This document shows, piece after piece, positions 21,159-34,180 of a DNA stretch of 64,000 nucleotides. Under the pieces are notes generated by a model. It was not told the DNA's origin. It was given only the letters and a program-made list of their open reading frames with translations, and ran no database searches. The position numbers and the translations under genes were made by a program. Origin of the DNA: Physcomitrium patens (taxonomy: Eukaryota > Streptophyta > Bryopsida > Funariales > Funariaceae); the NCBI RefSeq assembly GCF_000002425.4, contig NC_037269.1:1003543-1067542 (forward strand). The letters are read 5' to 3'. Position 1 is the first letter of the stretch. Each line of letters starts with the position of its first letter.

Positions 21159-23467
21159 ACACACTCGCAGGATTGGACGGCCGACACTCACACCACTACA
21201 CATCCCTCACCGACACATGCCATCTCACATGTTCAGTCTCCGATTTCGAATGCACTTGCCCCATGTTTCTGGTAAGATATATTACAGCGTCGATGAATGG
21301 AGTGTTGGGTTATTGAGATACAACAGTGTCGAATCAAGTGAAGCATCGCATCGAGTTTGGATCAACCATTGCTACAATATACTACTTACTCTCTGTGGTT
21401 CTCCTACACCCACCCAATTCAACAAAAACCGCATTTCGTAGCTCATGAGCATGAGTCGGGCGAGCACAAAGAGAGAGCATCGGCACCATGTGGTTGCAAA
21501 CAATAGCTCGCGCTCTCACCCAGCTTCGGGATGCCTGCACCTCAATCCCATAGCTCCTGGTTTCCACCTAGTTCTATCGCAAACACATAAGGAAGCGCTA
21601 CATGCGATTCGAATTCTTCACCTTCAGCGTTTGCACGCACGCACACACGCACACAGAAATCAAACCCACTATGACAAACCTGCACAGGGTCGCTCCAGCG
21701 CCTGCAAAGCGCAACTTGAGGGCTCCGTCTTGGAGGAAGGAAGCCTTGAAGTCTGGAAATGGCTCATGCTCCGACCCCACAGCGCTGCCAGTTTACCGTC
21801 ATGTGATATACGCCTGCCGAAGATTACCCAGAAAGTAAAGGTTATAAAAAAAACACAACGTACCCGTGACAGAAGTAGGGAAAGGGATCCCGTATCTTTC
21901 ATACCCACTTTCATGGCCTCCGAGAATTGGATCCTAGACCTGTAGTTCCGGGAGGTTCATCCGTCGTCTATAACTCTAAACTACAAGCCCTAATCCTTCG
22001 TCGTGAGAGTTTACCTTGTTCTTCTTTACCTTATCGTACATTGCCCGGCGGGCAGGACACTCACCAGCACAACATTTGTGAGAGATCCCCTTTCTCATTG
22101 ACACGGTTCTGGAACTTGGCAGAATTGGTCGCTGGGGCCCCTACGCGTGCTTCATGGTGCGATCCCCCCCCACCCCCACAGCTTGTCTCTCTCATTCTTT
22201 GAGGCGCTCTTGTGTCGACTCGTGGCTGTGTTCTCTCGCTTATCAACGGCACATTGTTCTCTCGCTTATCAACGGCACATTGTTCTCTCTCCTCAGCAGA
22301 TCGTGTTCGCTAGCTCTGTGAATTCGCGATGCAGGGCCGCATTATGGCATATTTGAGCTTGTGTTGAGGTTCTTTGGTGGAGTTTAAGTGGAGCTCGACG
22401 GGTGCTTGATGAGGTTTCGCGGGGAGATATCTGCGATTGTGAGGGTTCTCGTAACAGAAGTGTAGGTCTAAGACAAGAAAAGCGTGATGTGTCGCGGCTT
22501 TGAGTGCTGGTGAGATCGGAATTTTGGTCGCGAGGCATGGCCTGCATTTGAAGTGGTGAGTGGCTGAGATGCGGATGTGGTGAGATTTTCGTGACTGGAG
22601 TTTGGTCGAAACAGGCGTGGATCTTACGACAGTGAGGAGGCTGACTTGCGGCATAATAGATCTGAGATAAAAAGCTTGCGTAGGTCTGTATGTGAAATAG
22701 GACTCTGCATCGATTTTTGACGTGCTTGGCTGAGTTCGTTTTTTACTTGGCTACCTGTTGTGGCATAGTGAAGGAAAATCGAGAATGTTTTCTTAGTGAG
22801 CTAGGCTTTTCTCCCCGATTAGCCATACTTCGGTCTTCTCTTGCAATGATGTATCACGAAGTTTGTCTTAGATTAGGGTGTGTGTGGATATCCTCGAATT
22901 GAGTTTTCTCTGTAATAGTGTGACAAGCTCAGGATATGGTTTTGAGGATTAAAGAGGCGAATGATTTTCTTTTGCATCAATGATTGTGACCTTTTTGCCA
23001 GTCGTAATTAATCAGTTCAAGAGTTCGCTTACCATGAGTGATTTGGTTTCCCACCCTACCTTCGTTGTTCATAGGAGCATTTTGTTTTGTTTTGTCTTTT
23101 TGTTTCTTTTTGCTTCCGAAACCTGAGCAGATGTGCAATGGACGTTGGATGAAGATGTGAGGGCAGTTGAGTGATGGTAGTTCTGCAGGATGCAGTTTTG
23201 ATGTAATCCAGGTATTTGCTTGCAGGTATTTGGTTTCGTTGGGATCTGTGCAGTAGTGCGTTCAGTAGTAGACAAGGTGTTTGATTGCTAGGTTCGTCCT
23301 ACAACTGGGTGTGGGGAGCTGTGGTAAATGCATTGGTAACTGCAATTATTGCAGCTCAATAATGTTCTAGATTTATCGAACATGAGGGCAGGCAGGCGTA
23401 GCAGTGGATAGAAAGAAGAGAATCCTGTGAGTAGGCTGCGAGCCGTAAGTGCATTCGGGCAGGGAAG
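21159..23467 (+). promoter_or_regulatory. Upstream region and probable leader of the NT-C2 coiled-coil gene
   Basis: The sequence is GC-richer than the flanks, has several short upstream ATGs and no recognisable protein. It includes a perfect 26-bp tandem duplication (22230-22281). A transcription start and possible 5'-UTR intron cannot be placed by eye. Confidence 0.45.
22230..22281. repeat. 26-bp tandem duplication
   Basis: Two identical copies of a unit beginning GTTCTCTCGCTTATCAACGG, followed by the start of a third. Confidence 0.9.
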
Positions 23468-26400
23468 ATGTTCAAGTCTTTAAAGAAGAAGCCTGATAAA
23501 GTGAAAGAGAAATTGGACTTCAAGCTCGGTTTTCATGCTACTCGGGTTTGTCTTCTGCTTACTTACTACTCCCAATTCTTGTTTTGTACAAGATAAATCT
23601 CGATTTCTTTCATCTATATGGTTCTGGGTCATCCTCTTCTGATCCTCTTTAATTAGCCATGTCACCTGTAGATTAATGTCTTACGTCCAATTTATCAGAA
23701 TCGTGGCATCGCCTATATAGATGGATGTGAGAATCGGTCTAGGTGTGGTACTTACATAATTACGAAAGTCTCTTATTAGTTTAGTGCAATAGGTTTGAAT
23801 GGTCACTGATGGTTATCATGTCGTTGAAAATAGCAGTGTCAGTTTCAATGTGATATCAGCAGAACATTGTGTCTGAAATGCGGGTGATTTATGCTGAGGA
23901 GTAAGGTGGAGTAATTTGTGTTTTAGGTACCATCTCAAGGATGGGACAAGTTAGTGATTACAGTAATCCCATACGAGACAAACCGGCCTGTAGCCAAGAC
24001 TCCAAGGGCGGTCGTGAAAAATGGAGAATGCCACTGGCCGGACAGTATCATAGAGACAACAAGGATGGTGTATGATACTAGAACAAATTCATATGAGGAA
24101 AAGAAGTACAGATTTATGGTTTCGTCCGTAAGTTTCAAAAGGATTAACGCCCTTTTAACTGTCTCTTCTGTTTCGTGTAGGCATATGGTATTTCTTGGCG
24201 CCTGCTTTTAATTTGCAACTCATTCGTTAGAGCAAGAGTTGAGTTGGTTATGATAACAGTCTGTATATCCTATTCAATTGGACTTGAGACTAGGTTTCTC
24301 AATTGGTCAGGTTCTCAGTAGGCTCTTTAAGAGGTTCGGGATCGGCTTAAGGTAATTCGTTCATATTTTGGCTCTGCTGAGCAGGGCTCATCACGCTCTG
24401 GAGTGCTCGGAGAGATCACAATCAATTTTGGAGATTTTGCTGCCTCGAAACATCCACAGCAAAAAGGCTTGGCACTGAGGAATTGTAACACAGGAACCTT
24501 GCTACATGTACGTTCCTTCTATTCGTACGGTTACTTGTGAAATAGCTCTAGCTGCTTATGTTCACGGCGCATACGTCAGAGATCTTACTATCATGTTTAA
24601 CAGTCTGCTTCAATTAACATTTGTCGGAATGCCTAGGAGCCATTAGTTCTTTCTGAATGCGTATAGCTTAAAAGTGAAGCATTGATGATGTGGCAGGTTA
24701 CTGTTACGTGCTTAACCCCCAAATCTCACGACAGGTAATCATGATATTTTGCATGTTCACCATTTCCAGAAACGTGTGATTTGCTTGAAATGTGGATGAA
24801 GGTGACCGATTGTTGATTTTAATCACTGAATTAGTGATATGAAAGCATTTAAATTTCGAGCTTCCTCTTCTTTAGTTTTTCAAATTCATTACGTGCTTTA
24901 TTTTTATGGATTCAGAATGTATGGGAATTGGGCACGTAGGGTGTTCTTGTTTGCTACAATTCTGACCTGGTGTCTATGACTCGTCAGTGTCAAGGATTCA
25001 GACAAATCGACAAAGCTTGCTCATGAGGGGGATGAGGAGGAAGATCTAGCTTCTGAAGATGATGATCATGACAGGCTGAATAGAGCGAGCAGTAATGGTC
25101 ATATGGATAGTCCCCGCAAGGTAACGCTTGTTATACAGCACGATTTACTTCGAACGCGAAATTAGTTTAAAGCTTGTCCACGGGAATATCAGTGTTTGAT
25201 TGCGTGTTAGCAAGGGAAGAGTTACATACCTACGGTTCTCTCTGGGTACTGATAGTTGGTGCTGTGACAGCCTTCTCTAGACTCTCCGCCTTTGTCACCA
25301 TCGTCACCAGCGGGGAGGAAACTTCAGCAGGTGAGGATAACTAGTTATAGGGTCATTGTTCTTTTGCATTGAAGACGAATCATGGGTTTATGATTTTGAC
25401 TATATGAATGCGACAGATTCAAGCGAGCGATCATCATCAGATTTCCATTTCTTCGCTTTTATGATCGATTGTTGAATGATTCTACTTGCATGATATGCTT
25501 TTGCAGCGAAATATTTCGACGTCCTCCTTGCGGTACAGCAGCAGCAGCTTCGACTCGATGGAGGTTCCATCAACACCAGGAACCGCTTCATTCACTGATG
25601 CTCTGCACGGATACCCTGGCGAGGATAATTCCTCTTCTAGTTCATTCGGCAGTATGCCAATGAAGCTGGATCGCAGCAGGGATAATGCAGGTGTCGGCTC
25701 TAAGCCCTCATCCCCTTTGCCGAGTTATGGTCAGAATCAATCTCATTCCTTACCAGCAACTTCTTCTGGAAGGCAGCAAGTCGGGCCAACCGAACGGAGC
25801 CAAAATACTAATTGGAGTGGACATGGTGATCACACGCATGGGGTTTCCGGAGAAACCTCCGTATCTACTAGTGAGGATCCTCGGATGATGGCAGCAGCTT
25901 CCAAGCGACAGTCACTCAATTCAAATAGTCAAGTGGACAAGTTGGATAGCAAACCTGAGAAGAATATGCAAGTCAATCAAGAAAAGGAAATGGACTTATC
26001 TGCTCTCAAGGCTGTGCGAGGCGGTTTGAAACAGGAAGTTGAGAATCTATCGATAGCGAGGCAGGCCCCACGGTTATCTGAAATAGGGGTTGATGAATCC
26101 CGGTGGGTAGTATCTTCCAATGTCAAGTCTCCCGTATTGGTGTACCTCAAATGGCTTACGCCACTCATGAAGGCAGTGTCCGTGCATAGTACTGGAGAAG
26201 GATCATGTTTGTACATTTTCCGTTTTCAGCTATATTCGCCATAGCTGGCATTGCCTTTAGCGTAAATGAGTTGGCATTCTTCGCCAATTTTCCTGGTTAC
26301 CCAATTTATCAGGCCGGAGATTTGTAAAGCTACTTTACATGTTAGAAAAAGAAACACTGTGACGTGTATTTCATCTTATGATATAGCTTAACTTTGCGTG

Positions 26401-29158
26401 TTCACATTCATGTATTTGTGACTATCTAAACAGAAAGGCACTGAATTGTTTCATTCCTGAATTTTCAGAGGGGCCGTGGAGGATGCTCATCGGATAATTA
26501 ATGAGCTGAAGGAGGAAATCATGTTGGAGAAGAACACTATCAGCAACCTGAACCTACAGCTGCAGAAGACAGAGCAGGACAACAGGAAATTGGTGTCCGA
26601 GATTGATGTTCTTCTTGATGCTGCCAAAAGTAATCATACGTCCCAGGTTGCTGAAGACTCCTTAGCTCATGTTGAAAAGGAATGGGCTAAGAAACTTTCT
26701 GTCAAAGACGATGAGGTGAAGCATTTACAGGCTAAGATATTACATTTGGAGGAGAGGGTTTCTCAAGTGCAAACTAATGTGAGTCCACTTGCAGGAGGCG
26801 CTAATGATGCCCTTGTCAATGGTCTACAAAATATGGTGAAACAGTTGCAACAAGATGTTGAAGAACTAGAAGCCGACATAATCCGGTTGACAGAGGAAAA
26901 ATCCGAACTGCTTGCTCAGTTAGAATCGACTGAACGAAGCGCTGTTTCAAAGCCCTCTGATGTCACTCCTCAGATTCGCGCCTCTGAAAACTTGGTGAAA
27001 CAGCTGCAGAAAGACGTGGAGGAACTAGAGTTGGATACAGTTCGATTGACAGAGGAGAATTTAGAGTTGCTTGCTAAGTTGAAATCGAACAGTTCCGAAC
27101 TTAATGAGAAAAATAGACTGATTGCAGACTTGATGGATTCAGAAAGTTCTAAAGAGGGGCGTACAGAGCTTTTGGAAAAAGTTGCGAGCTTGGAGGGTGA
27201 ACTGGCGCTGTTGAAGGAGGAGAACGCTCAGATTCTTCATGAAAAGGAAGAAGCTGAAAGGACAATTCAGCACCTTCAGACGGGGAAGCAAGAACTCCAG
27301 AAATCCATTAGGAATTTAGAAGGCAGTCAACCAGACAGAGTAGATCGAAGTAAAGATCGAGAGGTAGCGAACAATCAGCTATTTCAGCAGTTGGCTGAAA
27401 CCGTGGCCGGGCTGGAGGAAGAACTTCGAGAATCACAGGAAGAGACTAGACTTAGCAGGTACATGCAGCTTCTCATGTGCTGCGCAATATGCTCGCTTTG
27501 TCAATGTAATTTGTACTCCACTTGTCTGTGCGACCGTTATCTTTTTCCGGTTTAGGTGCTTATCTGTGCATGGAAGCGTACTAACGATTTCTTGTGGTTT
27601 CTCATCTTGATTGATTTCAAGGTTGCGTATAGAGGAGCTCGAACGTGATATTTCAGAACTTACCTATCCTGACCAGACCCATAGCTCTGTGGAATTGGAA
27701 TCCTTGAGGAAACTTCTGGAAAGTGAAAAGTTGGAAAAAGAATATATTCAGCGTACTGCTGAGGAGAAAACTCGCGTCAGCCAGGACCATTTGGCCCGTG
27801 CTCTGGAAGAAATCGAATCGCTCACAGAACGACTGGAAAATCTCTCAACGGAAAGGTGCAAAAATGAGGGTAGGATTTCAGAGCTTGAACTGGCCAAAAC
27901 TATCCTGGAGGATAAGTTAGCAGCTTTGGAGGAAGAAAGGTGCAGATGTTCGATCGTGTATCTGGCCTTGAGTAGCAGTCTGAAATACAGTGACCGAGGA
28001 GCCGGGACTTCCGACAACAGGAAGCAAGAGATGTTGAGGAGGAGAAGTCTTACCTTCTTAGCGAGAAAGAGCGCCTTCAAACTGCTCTGGATTCTGCTAC
28101 AGAAAAACACCATGAACTTGTAAAACACTTAACCGGAGAGTTAGATGAAGCTATGAAAGAATGTGAGATTTTCAAGAATTCCCAACCCCCTTTGGAACAG
28201 GAAGTCGTGCGACTACAAGACGAACTAGAGGAGGCCCATCATGATCTTCGAGAGCATACGAAAACCTTTGAAAAGAGCCGTGCTATGCTTGAAGAAAGCT
28301 TTCATACGATCAGCAAAGACCATGCTAATGCTGTTGCTGTTTCAAAAACATTAGAGGAACAGGTTGCTCAATTACAGAGTGATTTGGAGGATATGGAGAT
28401 GCGATCTGCTACAAAGTTAAAAACGTTGTCTATGTTGAAGGAGTCGGAACAACTCCGATTGGAGAAATCTGAACAAGCCTTGCAACATAGTGCATCTCTA
28501 CAGAAGGATAATGCTGCTCTGGAGAAGCGGGTTGCTGAGTTAGAATTATTACTAGAAGAGAAGTCAGGTGATGCCAGAACAACTAGTAATGGACTTCTAA
28601 ATTCAAAGAATGGACACGAATTCCACGAGGTACATTTACACTTGATGATCTTTATAGGAAACCTCCTAAGTTTCTTTTTCAATTTTCAATTTTTTTAATT
28701 CATGATATCAAATATTGTGCAGCCGAGGGTAGATGAGGGTACTAATATGTAATGCAGTCTCCATTTTTTTTTGTGCTTTGGTTGTTCAGTTCTTTATATG
28801 AGTCTTTCTTAAAAATTCTTTTACGTGTATTATGGAATTCCTTCAATTTTTATTTCGTTCTTGCCACTTGATTTCATGTTGTGAATAACACCTGAGTTCG
28901 TAATTCTGCTAATTCTGTTTCTTTCCTGGCAGCTGACACGTGTGAAGAATGAGAATTCCGCTCTTCAAAGTGAAGTGGGCCGTTTGCAAGAGGTTTGCAA
29001 TCGTTCTTCGTGATGTCGATAACGAATATCTTTTTGTTACTCCTCAATGTTCTTTAAGTTCTGTTCGATGCATTTGGAGAGACGTACAGTCTTGTGTTAT
29101 TCTTGCATATGTATCGGGTAATACCGAGGGTTCATCGGATACAGAAAGCTAGACTGAT

Positions 29159-29198
<40 letters not shown>

Positions 29199-29738
29199 AA
29201 ATGACAGGTCAATGAGTTGCTGGACAGCAAACTTCAGAAGTACAAGGCAGCTGGAGCTGGGTCTAGTATGGTTGACAAGGTTGTACATTTAGAAACAGAA
29301 TTAGCTGAAGCGTTGGAGGCTAACAATATGTACAAATTGCAGCTGCGAAGGTATGTGTTAGTGTGCTATGCCCTCGTTTGCTCAGCTTTCGGTCCATTTA
29401 TCGCTTGAATTTCTCATGATGCAGTGCCAATTTTAAATGTAAGCTGTCCCACTGTATGGGAGTGGGTTGTCACTCTAACCTTTGGTTTCTTCTTGTTTTG
29501 GACCAGTGCCTTTGCGGAGCAACAAAATGTGCATGCTGTAGCGCTTCAGAACTTTGGCGATGTGGACCAAGTCGTAAATGATCTTGTAGAATTACGAAAG
29601 CGTGTAAAGCAGTTGGAGGGTGAGTTGCGAGATATGCGGGATCGGTACTCTACAATGAGTTTGCGATTTGCTGAAGTCGAAGTTGAGCGAGAGGAGCTTG
29701 TAATGACTATTAGGACCCTTCGAAATACACGGAGATAG
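23468..29738 (+). CDS. NT-C2 domain protein with long coiled coils (myosin-heavy-chain-related type)
   Basis: Thirteen coding exons: 23468-23545, 23927-24127, 24385-24507, 24697-24734, 24988-25120, 25271-25330, 25507-26102, 26469-27458, 27622-27939, 27999-28629, 28933-28992, 29208-29350, 29507-29738. All junctions have GT/AG ends and matching phase, giving about 1200 residues. Residues 1-147 form the N-terminal C2 domain (EEIG1/EHBP1 type, PF10358), with MFKSLKKK at the start and a GVLGEITINFGDFA motif typical of the family. An acidic linker (about 150-190) and a Ser/Pro-rich part follow. From about residue 345 almost everything is heptad-rich coiled coil, ending in RYSTMSLRFAEVEVEREELVMTIRTLRN, the conserved tail of plant members such as Arabidopsis At1g63300 and At5g41140. 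The C2 part may bind membrane and the coiled coil may tether or scaffold; the precise role is unknown. The least certain junction is the 59-bp intron at 27940-27998. Confidence 0.92.
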
Positions 29739-31187
29739 AAATTTCCTCTTGTAGTGGCAAGATCTTGAATGCAAGAAGCAATACTAGTAGCGATTTTAAT
29801 CATCAGTAGAGGAAAAACTGGTCATATCTGGACCTATTACTAGCTCATCTGGTGGCTAGTTCTACCGAGCTATGGGAGGTCCTTTTAGAGATGTGGCTGG
29901 AAAAACCATCTCTTTATGTAAAATCACTTCCCAATTCTGATCGTCCAAATGTATACGTGAATAAGGTTTTACCTCATCTCCGGATGTGCCCTACCTGCCG
30001 AGGTTATCAACTGGACTGATTTGGGGCACACTAGGTAAGGAGCTCGTGTAGTTGCTTTTAATTCTTGGATCTCGTTTTGGTATCATTCAATTCAGTATCT
30101 AATTTAGAAATCTCTTTTATTGTACTTCGAAGTTTACTCCTCATCGCACTATGGAAGTTTCATATGCGTGTTTGACAATGTTTTGTATGCTTAACATTAT
30201 GCTCTACTCATGATTCACCGCTTTCCTTTCTCCAGCAGATCGGGCTTCTTTTACCCCAGTGTTTTCAGCCAGAGTTGCTTTTGAGCATGTGAACTGACAC
30301 CAACAAAAGAAATAATGGTAGCTTTTGTTGTGACGCGCACTTCATCATATTGGTGCCTAGTTTGGGTTCAGGGTCATTTACGGACTCCAGGACTGCACCT
30401 ATAGTTTCATGGCTTTCTGAGTATTAGGGTATCCTTCCGCTCACTTGGATGCATCTGTGGTATGAAGGATATCACTGTGCAACTAATAGTGCACATTTTT
30501 GGGAGCTTAGAATTTTAACTGGATCTTCAGGTCAATATAGGTTGCAAAGGTGGCAGTGATGGGAGGAGTCACTGATAAAGTGTAGAATATACTCACAATG
30601 CATGGGAGGATTTTCAGATGATCCATTAGGCATTTTCGAAATTGGGGAGCCTACCAAATAGCAAAGACGGAACATCGAAGGGCTTGCATTCTATTTGATC
30701 AAAGATGCATTAGAGACTGAATGATGTGCACCGCTACGAATTGATGCATGGGTCTCTACTATATTTCCTCGGTCATGAATTACTGTACAGAATGTTGTCC
30801 TAGTTTCAAACGAACGCTGGAGCAATAAAGGTTTTTTCATATTCTGCAAGTCAAGTTGTTAGGTGTAGTCGCGCTAATCAAATTAATGCGTGCAAAAACT
30901 GCGTGTTGTGTTAGTTGCGTGCAAGCACCAGTGTAAACAAATAGAAGCCTGCGGAAAAATGGTTTTTTTATAATAGACAATGCGTAAATAAACAGTGCCT
31001 TTGTTTGATTTTGGACGGTACAATATCGAAGCTCGTATTATATCCACTTGTCGTTCGAGAAAGCTAATCATAAAACCTTTCAGTAAGCTGTGATGATATT
31101 GAAACACAGATGACCAAGTACGCATGTGATTGAATCTCTCTTTGAATGCATTGTTTGAGAATATTTTATATTGCTTTCAGAAACTTC
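29739..31187. other. 3' flank of the NT-C2 gene
   Basis: Non-coding sequence that probably includes the 3' UTR. A canonical AATAAA lies at 30824-30829, but it is 1.1 kb from the stop codon, so earlier cleavage is equally possible. No other gene is seen. Confidence 0.45.
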
Positions 31188-31285
31188 TTTTCTACTATTT
31201 TTATATGTTCCTCAATGTGTTTTCTTTCAGTAAGTGTCTTTTCTACTATTTTTATATGTTCCTCTATGTGTTTTCTTTCAGTAAG
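31188..31285. repeat. 50-bp tandem duplication
   Basis: Two nearly identical copies beginning CTTTTCTACTATTTTTATAT and ending in TTTCTTTCAG, at 31188 and 31238, with one obvious difference. Confidence 0.88.
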
Positions 31286-31515
31286 TTGACATATAAATGT
31301 TTGTAAACCACTAATAAGGTTTCTTTGAATTGGAACTGTATTTATTTTAAAGAAATTAATAAAATTTATTGAATAAATAAATAATATTAGAATATACTTG
31401 GTATTAGAAATATTTTTAACAAAATATAATATCTTTTATCTCTATCTTATACTATCACACATGTATTTTGCATGTTTTTAAATACTACATAATGCACAAT
31501 ATCAAATCATTGATA

Positions 31516-31550
<35 letters not shown>

Positions 31551-33479
31551 GACAATAAAAATGTTCAACTTAAAAAATCATTAATTATTATTTTTAATTA
31601 AAATTTGGTTTACATATATATATATAAGAAAAATGTTCAACTTAAAAAAGTATTAATTATTATTTTTAATTAAAATTTGGTTTACATATATAATAAAAAT
31701 GTTCAACTTAAAAAAGTATTAATTATTATTTTTAATAAAAATTTGGTTTATATATTTATCTATCTATATATATATATATGTTTTCAATCTAAAAAATTTT
31801 ATTATATGATTATTTCAATCAAATGATAATTTTTTTGGTTTGATTAAGAGTTATAATGACAACTACGTAAAAAGACAAAGAAATAGTATTTTTGTCCATG
31901 TTTAATAAATGCAAACCAATGGACCAAATAAGTTATCTAACTAAGTTGATAAGGTTAAATATTATCAAATACTTTTTTATGTTTCTATTTCTTATTCAAG
32001 TACATGTGGTTTTATAAATAAATCAATGTAGCAATGGGCACATACCAAACACATGGTAGAGAGTGCTTGGAAGTTTAAAGATGCCAACAAGATGAAGAAT
32101 ACTTGTAGATGAGAGATAGAAGAGGTATACATGGTAGAGGCACCTATGGATGATGATGAGGGAGATATATACCTTTAATGAATTATAGTAGAATTTGCAA
32201 GTCATATTTTAATTATAAAATAAAATTAAACTATTTGGTTTATAAAAAAAAATGTGTAGTTAAAAATAAATAAACATAAATTATGTCCTTTAAAAATTAA
32301 TAAAATTATAATAAATATCTTAATATGTCTTAAAATAAAATTAAGAATAAATTATTATTAGAAGTTGACATATTTTTCATGGCATCTTTTGTCTTTAAAT
32401 ATTACAATTTATATGATAGATATCTTTGGTGTTAAAGATAATTCAATTAAAGATATTTCTATTTAATATTATTTTATTCAAATTTAGATTAAAATCTTAT
32501 TTATCATTGCCAAATTCAAATAGATTATCACCAATCTTGTAAATCGGTACCATTGATTTTTTTTTTGTCTTTCAATACTTGTTGTAAAGATTAATAATAT
32601 TTCTACTATTTAGATTTATTATTAATTTTTTTATATTTGATATATATATATATATATATATTTTAATATCTATTAATAGTTTATTAGTACTATAAAACTT
32701 ATCTTAACATAAAATCTCTTAGATTTATTATGTCCAACAAAATAAAATTTTATGTATCTTATTTCTATTTAAGAATTTCAATCCATCTATTTCTATTAGA
32801 TTCATCTCAAGAATTGACAATCTAAGCACTTCATTGTCTATATTCTACAAATTAATTCATAAACATGTTTTTTTTTTGATTTATACCATCTTATTATTAA
32901 ATAATTAGTCCTTGGTTTTAATGGATGTTGTTGATGAAAAGCACAAAGAAGTTTTGACACATTTGTTAGATTCTCACATGGCTCCTATGTATATTTATCA
33001 ACATTATATGTATACCAATGTGTGACATATTCTAATTTTATTCAACATTGCCTTGAATCCAAGACTTCTTCTACTTTAAATTCTTCATTCTTATATATTT
33101 TAATAAGAGGTGGTAATGACTATATAGATATATATATATATATATATATGGAATATATGATAGATTTTTATTATTAATAATAATTACAATAGATATATCA
33201 TTGAATTATTTTTTTGTTGATAACAATTGAACTAAGCCTTTGATAATCTAACTTGTCATAAGTTCAGTTAGTCTTGATATTATAACAAACTAATCATACC
33301 TTATCACCAAATTTATATAAAGTTTCTTTGTTAAAAATGTATGTACTGATTTTTTTTGTTGTTCTTGAGTCTCTTTTAAGTGTATTTTTTATTGTTGTTT
33401 GAAGCTCTTTCATTCTATTTGCCAAATCCTACTACATAAGATTATCTTAGTATTAGATGAAGTATTTAGATTATTTAAA
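31286..33479. other. AT-rich intergenic DNA
   Basis: No gene is supported. TA runs lie near 31519-31546, 32640-32660 and 33127-33148. The triplicate repeat at 31561-31757 is listed separately. Confidence 0.7.
31561..31757. repeat. Three tandem copies of a ~70-bp AT-rich unit
   Basis: Units start ATGTTCAACTTAAAAAA at 31561, 31632 and 31699 (spacing 71 and 67 bp), each continuing into AATTATTATTTTTAAT and TTTGGTTTA. A short TA run separates them. Confidence 0.88.
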
Positions 33480-34180
33480 TATAGAAAAAATTATAATTGT
33501 CATGAATATCTTGAAGAAAGACATATTTTTCTTCAAATAGATAGCAAGATATAACATGTTTAGTTCCACAATCTTAAAAGAGACTCTTGATGCTTAATAA
33601 TATTGTTAGAGAAGAACACTATATCTGATGGATTGCAAAATGTGTTGTTTGTAGGTAGCTATAAAGGCCTCAATAATGAAAAAATAATTAGATGGTCTTC
33701 TTATCTTGATATAAGATATTTTTGATGGTTAGAAAAAGCCTAAATATTACCTTTGTATGGAACAAAAATTAAAGTTTGTTACTAATATTATTCATCGAAT
33801 TTTGGACTTCATCAACCAACAAAGTAATCTCACAATTGGTTATAGAAATTGTTGCCTAGAAGAAAGAATAATATAACAAATAACTATAATTACTAGTATA
33901 TTTTCTTAAACAAGTAGAAATAAGTTAAATTATTGATATCCTATTGGACAAATATTTAGAAAGTTTATAGACTTTATACATGTTTATAAATGATTGGTAG
34001 GTTGACAACTTGGTTACATATCACACATTTAGCCAATAGTATTACAAGTTGACCATATAGTGCATATGTTAGAAACTCACTCTACAAATTTGACACTTAT
34101 CTTATAAGTTGGATACATGTCATATGTTTTATATAACAATGCTATATAATTTTTTAGTAAATAATAAAATATATATATGT
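33480..34180 (+). mobile_element. Relic of family-A 3' end
   Basis: Stretches here align in order and orientation with 4660-5000 of element A (ACATATTTTTCTT..., ...AAGGC.TCAA.AA.GA) and then with its LTR (GGTAGGTTGACAACTTGGT, GACCATATAGTGCA...). Similarity is patchy with indels, so this is an old fragment with no coding content. Confidence 0.6.

Noticed and set aside
20604..21275. Long open frames on both strands (Val/Leu/Cys-rich and Asn/Thr-rich proteins)
   Set aside because: They are produced by the stop-free minisatellite at 20968-21158 and have no independent coding signal.
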